From assembly GCA_022790905.1 (NCBI GenBank), contig JAAVYC010000049.1, forward strand, positions 1 to 6,906: a stretch of 6,906 nucleotides of DNA, given 5' to 3'. Below, piece after piece: positions 5,301-6,906 of this stretch (within the stretch, counting starts at the first letter, position 1; every line of letters begins with the position of its first letter). Source of the stretch: Lachnospiraceae bacterium. GTDB lineage: Bacteria > Bacillota > Clostridia > Lachnospirales > Lachnospiraceae. A program made the translations under genes and the position numbers. A model generated the notes under the pieces. It worked only from the letters and a program-made list of their open reading frames with translations. It did no database searches and had not been told where the DNA came from.

Positions 5301-6906
5301 AGATTGTTATTGTAGGTGGTGTGGCAGGCGGCGCAACAGCAGCTGCCCGTATTCGCAGATTAGATGAACAGGCAGAAATCATTGTGTTTGAGCGCTCTGG
5401 ATATGTTTCCTACGCAAACTGCGGTTTGCCCTATTATATCGGAGATGTGATCACGGACCCCAAAAATTTGACACTTCAGACTCCGGAGAGCTTTTTCGCC
5501 CGGTTTCACATTAATATGAAGGTCCATCATGAGGTCACTGCCATCCATCCTGACAAAAAGACGGTTTCCGTAAAAAATTTATTAACAGGTGAAAACTTTG
5601 AAGAATCTTATGATAAGTTGGTTCTCTCTCCCGGTGCAAAACCCACTCAGCCAAAACTTCCAGGTGTAGGCATTGACAAACTATTCACTTTGCGAACCGT
5701 AGAGGATACTCTTCGTATCAAAGAGTATATCAACAAAAACCATCCAAAATCTGTTGTACTGGCAGGAGGCGGCTTTATTGGACTGGAGCTGGCAGAAAAT
5801 TTACAGGAGTTAGGAATGGAAGTGACCATTGTTCAACGCCCTAAGCAGCTGATGAATTCCTTTGATTCAGATATGGCCTCCTTCATTCACAGCGAAGTGC
5901 GTAAGCATGGCGTGAAATTGGCTCTGGGGTATACTGTCGAAGGCTTTGAAGAAAAAGATGGTGGCGTAGACGTTCTACTAAAAGATGAAGCTCCCCTTCA
6001 CGCAGATATGGTAGTCCTTGCTATCGGTGTCATCCCGGATACCACACTGGCAAAAGAAGCGGGACTAGATCTCGGCATCAAAGGCAGTATTGTCGTCAAT
6101 GACCGAATGGAAACCTCTGTACAAGATATTTATGCCGCGGGTGACGCGGTGCAGGTAAAACACTATGTCACTGGTGAAGATGCTCTAATTTCTCTAGCAG
6201 GCCCGGCTAATAAGCAAGGACGCATTATCGCGGATAACATCTGTGGCGGTGACAGCCGGTACTTGGGCAGTCAAGGCAGTTCTGTCATAAAAATTTTTGA
6301 TATCACTGCCGCTATCACTGGCATCAATGAAACGAACGCAAAAAAAGCCGGATTGGATGTAGATACTGTAATTCTCTCTCCTATGAATCATGCGGGCTAT
6401 TTTCCTGGCGGCAAAGTAATGACGATGAAGGTGGTTTTTGAAAAAGAAACGTATCGCCTTCTGGGTGCTCAGATTGTGGGTTACGAAGGTGTGGAAAAGC
6501 GCATCGATGTGTTGGCAACAGCTATCCATGCCGATCTAAAAGCCATCCAACTAAAAGATCTGGATCTGGCCTATGCACCGCCTTATTCCTCCGCAAAAGA
6601 TCCTGTGAATATGGCAGGCTTTATGATCGATAACATTGCCAAGGGAGTACTCAAACAATGGCACTTAGCTGATATCGACCAACTTCCGCGTGATGGCAGT
6701 GTGACTTTGTTAGATACCAGAACCGAAAAAGAATATACCTATAGTCATATTAAAGGTTTCCTCAATATTCCCGTTGATGAACTTCGGGAACGTCTTGACG
6801 AAATCGAAACCGGAAAGCCTGTCTACGTGATCTGTCAGAGTGGTCTGCGCAGTTATATTGCCAACCGAATTCTAGAAGGAAACGGCTACGAAACCTACAA
6901 CTTCTC
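5297..6906 (+). CDS. CoA-disulfide reductase-rhodanese fusion, FAD/NAD(P)H-dependent (3' partial)
   Basis: 536 codons are visible and the frame is open at the right edge. Residues 1-21 carry the FAD dinucleotide-binding motif (IVIVGGVAGG). The single redox cysteine C42 lies in YANCGLPYY, the signature of the CoA-disulfide reductase/NADH oxidase/polysulfide reductase group. GGGFIGLE (157-164) binds NAD(P)H and IYAAGDA (278-284) is the second FAD motif. Y368 (AGYFPGG) and Y426 (YAPPYSSAKDP) match the two tyrosines conserved at the CoADR active site. From ~464 a rhodanese domain follows (LLDTRTEKEY), with catalytic-loop Cys513 in CQSGLR. Expected roles are reduction of CoA disulfide, CoA persulfide or polysulfide with NAD(P)H in the cytoplasm, the rhodanese handling sulfane sulfur; the preferred substrate cannot be read. 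Fusions of this type are about 550-570 residues, but some clostridial forms carry extra TusA/DsrE-like domains. The start at 5297 is favoured because an in-frame TGA lies at 5261 and AAGGCGG (5281-5287) precedes it. Confidence 0.93.
   Translation, partial: MKIVIVGGVAGGATAAARIRRLDEQAEIIVFERSGYVSYANCGLPYYIGDVITDPKNLTLQTPESFFARFHINMKVHHEVTAIHPDKKTVSVKNLLTGENFEESYDKLVLSPGAKPTQPKLPGVGIDKLFTLRTVEDTLRIKEYINKNHPKSVVLAGGGFIGLELAENLQELGMEVTIVQRPKQLMNSFDSDMASFIHSEVRKHGVKLALGYTVEGFEEKDGGVDVLLKDEAPLHADMVVLAIGVIPDTTLAKEAGLDLGIKGSIVVNDRMETSVQDIYAAGDAVQVKHYVTGEDALISLAGPANKQGRIIADNICGGDSRYLGSQGSSVIKIFDITAAITGINETNAKKAGLDVDTVILSPMNHAGYFPGGKVMTMKVVFEKETYRLLGAQIVGYEGVEKRIDVLATAIHADLKAIQLKDLDLAYAPPYSSAKDPVNMAGFMIDNIAKGVLKQWHLADIDQLPRDGSVTLLDTRTEKEYTYSHIKGFLNIPVDELRERLDEIETGKPVYVICQSGLRSYIANRILEGNGYETYNF

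Noticed and set aside
5089..5382. A 97-codon minus-strand ORF across the divergent promoter region
   Set aside because: It overlaps the first 29 codons of the well-supported reductase and the regulatory region, has no good ribosome binding site, and its product looks like antisense of the FAD-binding motif.
1..6906. Mobile elements, CRISPR arrays, tRNA or rRNA genes, toxin-antitoxin or phage-defence modules
   Set aside because: No transposase, terminal inverted repeats, regularly spaced repeats, cloverleaf or rRNA sequence, or known defence domain was found by reading; the three main genes account for nearly all of the window.

Overview
The window reads as chromosomal DNA of a low-to-moderate GC anaerobic Firmicute, most likely a gut Lachnospiraceae/Clostridia member. 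Three things suggest this: AAGGAGG-type ribosome binding sites; a secreted protein ending in the Cys-rich, Ig-like and Fn3-like modules that are common in Lachnospiraceae surface proteins; and a CoA-disulfide reductase fused to rhodanese of the type frequent in that group. The taxonomic call is inference, as no rRNA or other marker gene is present.

Layout: (1) positions 1-2433, plus strand, the 3' part of a large YfhO-family multi-pass membrane protein whose start lies upstream of the window. (2) A short 83-bp convergent gap holding a perfect 12-bp hairpin with the yfhO stop codon in its loop. (3) 2517-5021, minus strand, an 834-residue secreted protein with a beta-helix-like N-terminal half and a repeat-module C-terminus. 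(4) A 210-bp divergent control region (5022-5231) with an extended -10 promoter for the minus-strand gene and several operator-like dyads. (5) 5232-5300, plus strand, a 22-codon mini-ORF with an ideal Shine-Dalgarno sequence. It overlaps, by ATGA, (6) an FAD/NAD(P)H-dependent CoA-disulfide reductase-rhodanese fusion that starts at 5297 and runs off the right edge.

Functionally the window joins unrelated jobs: envelope glycosylation (YfhO), an extracellular structural or adhesive protein, and cytoplasmic thiol/sulfur-redox metabolism. The surface protein and the reductase are transcribed divergently from one intergenic region, so shared regulation is possible but not shown. I see no mobile element, CRISPR array, tRNA or rRNA, and no clear new multi-gene system. 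The points most worth a second look are the mini-ORF ahead of the reductase, which may be a leader peptide or the stump of a stand-alone rhodanese gene, and the cluster of dyads in the divergent promoter region.
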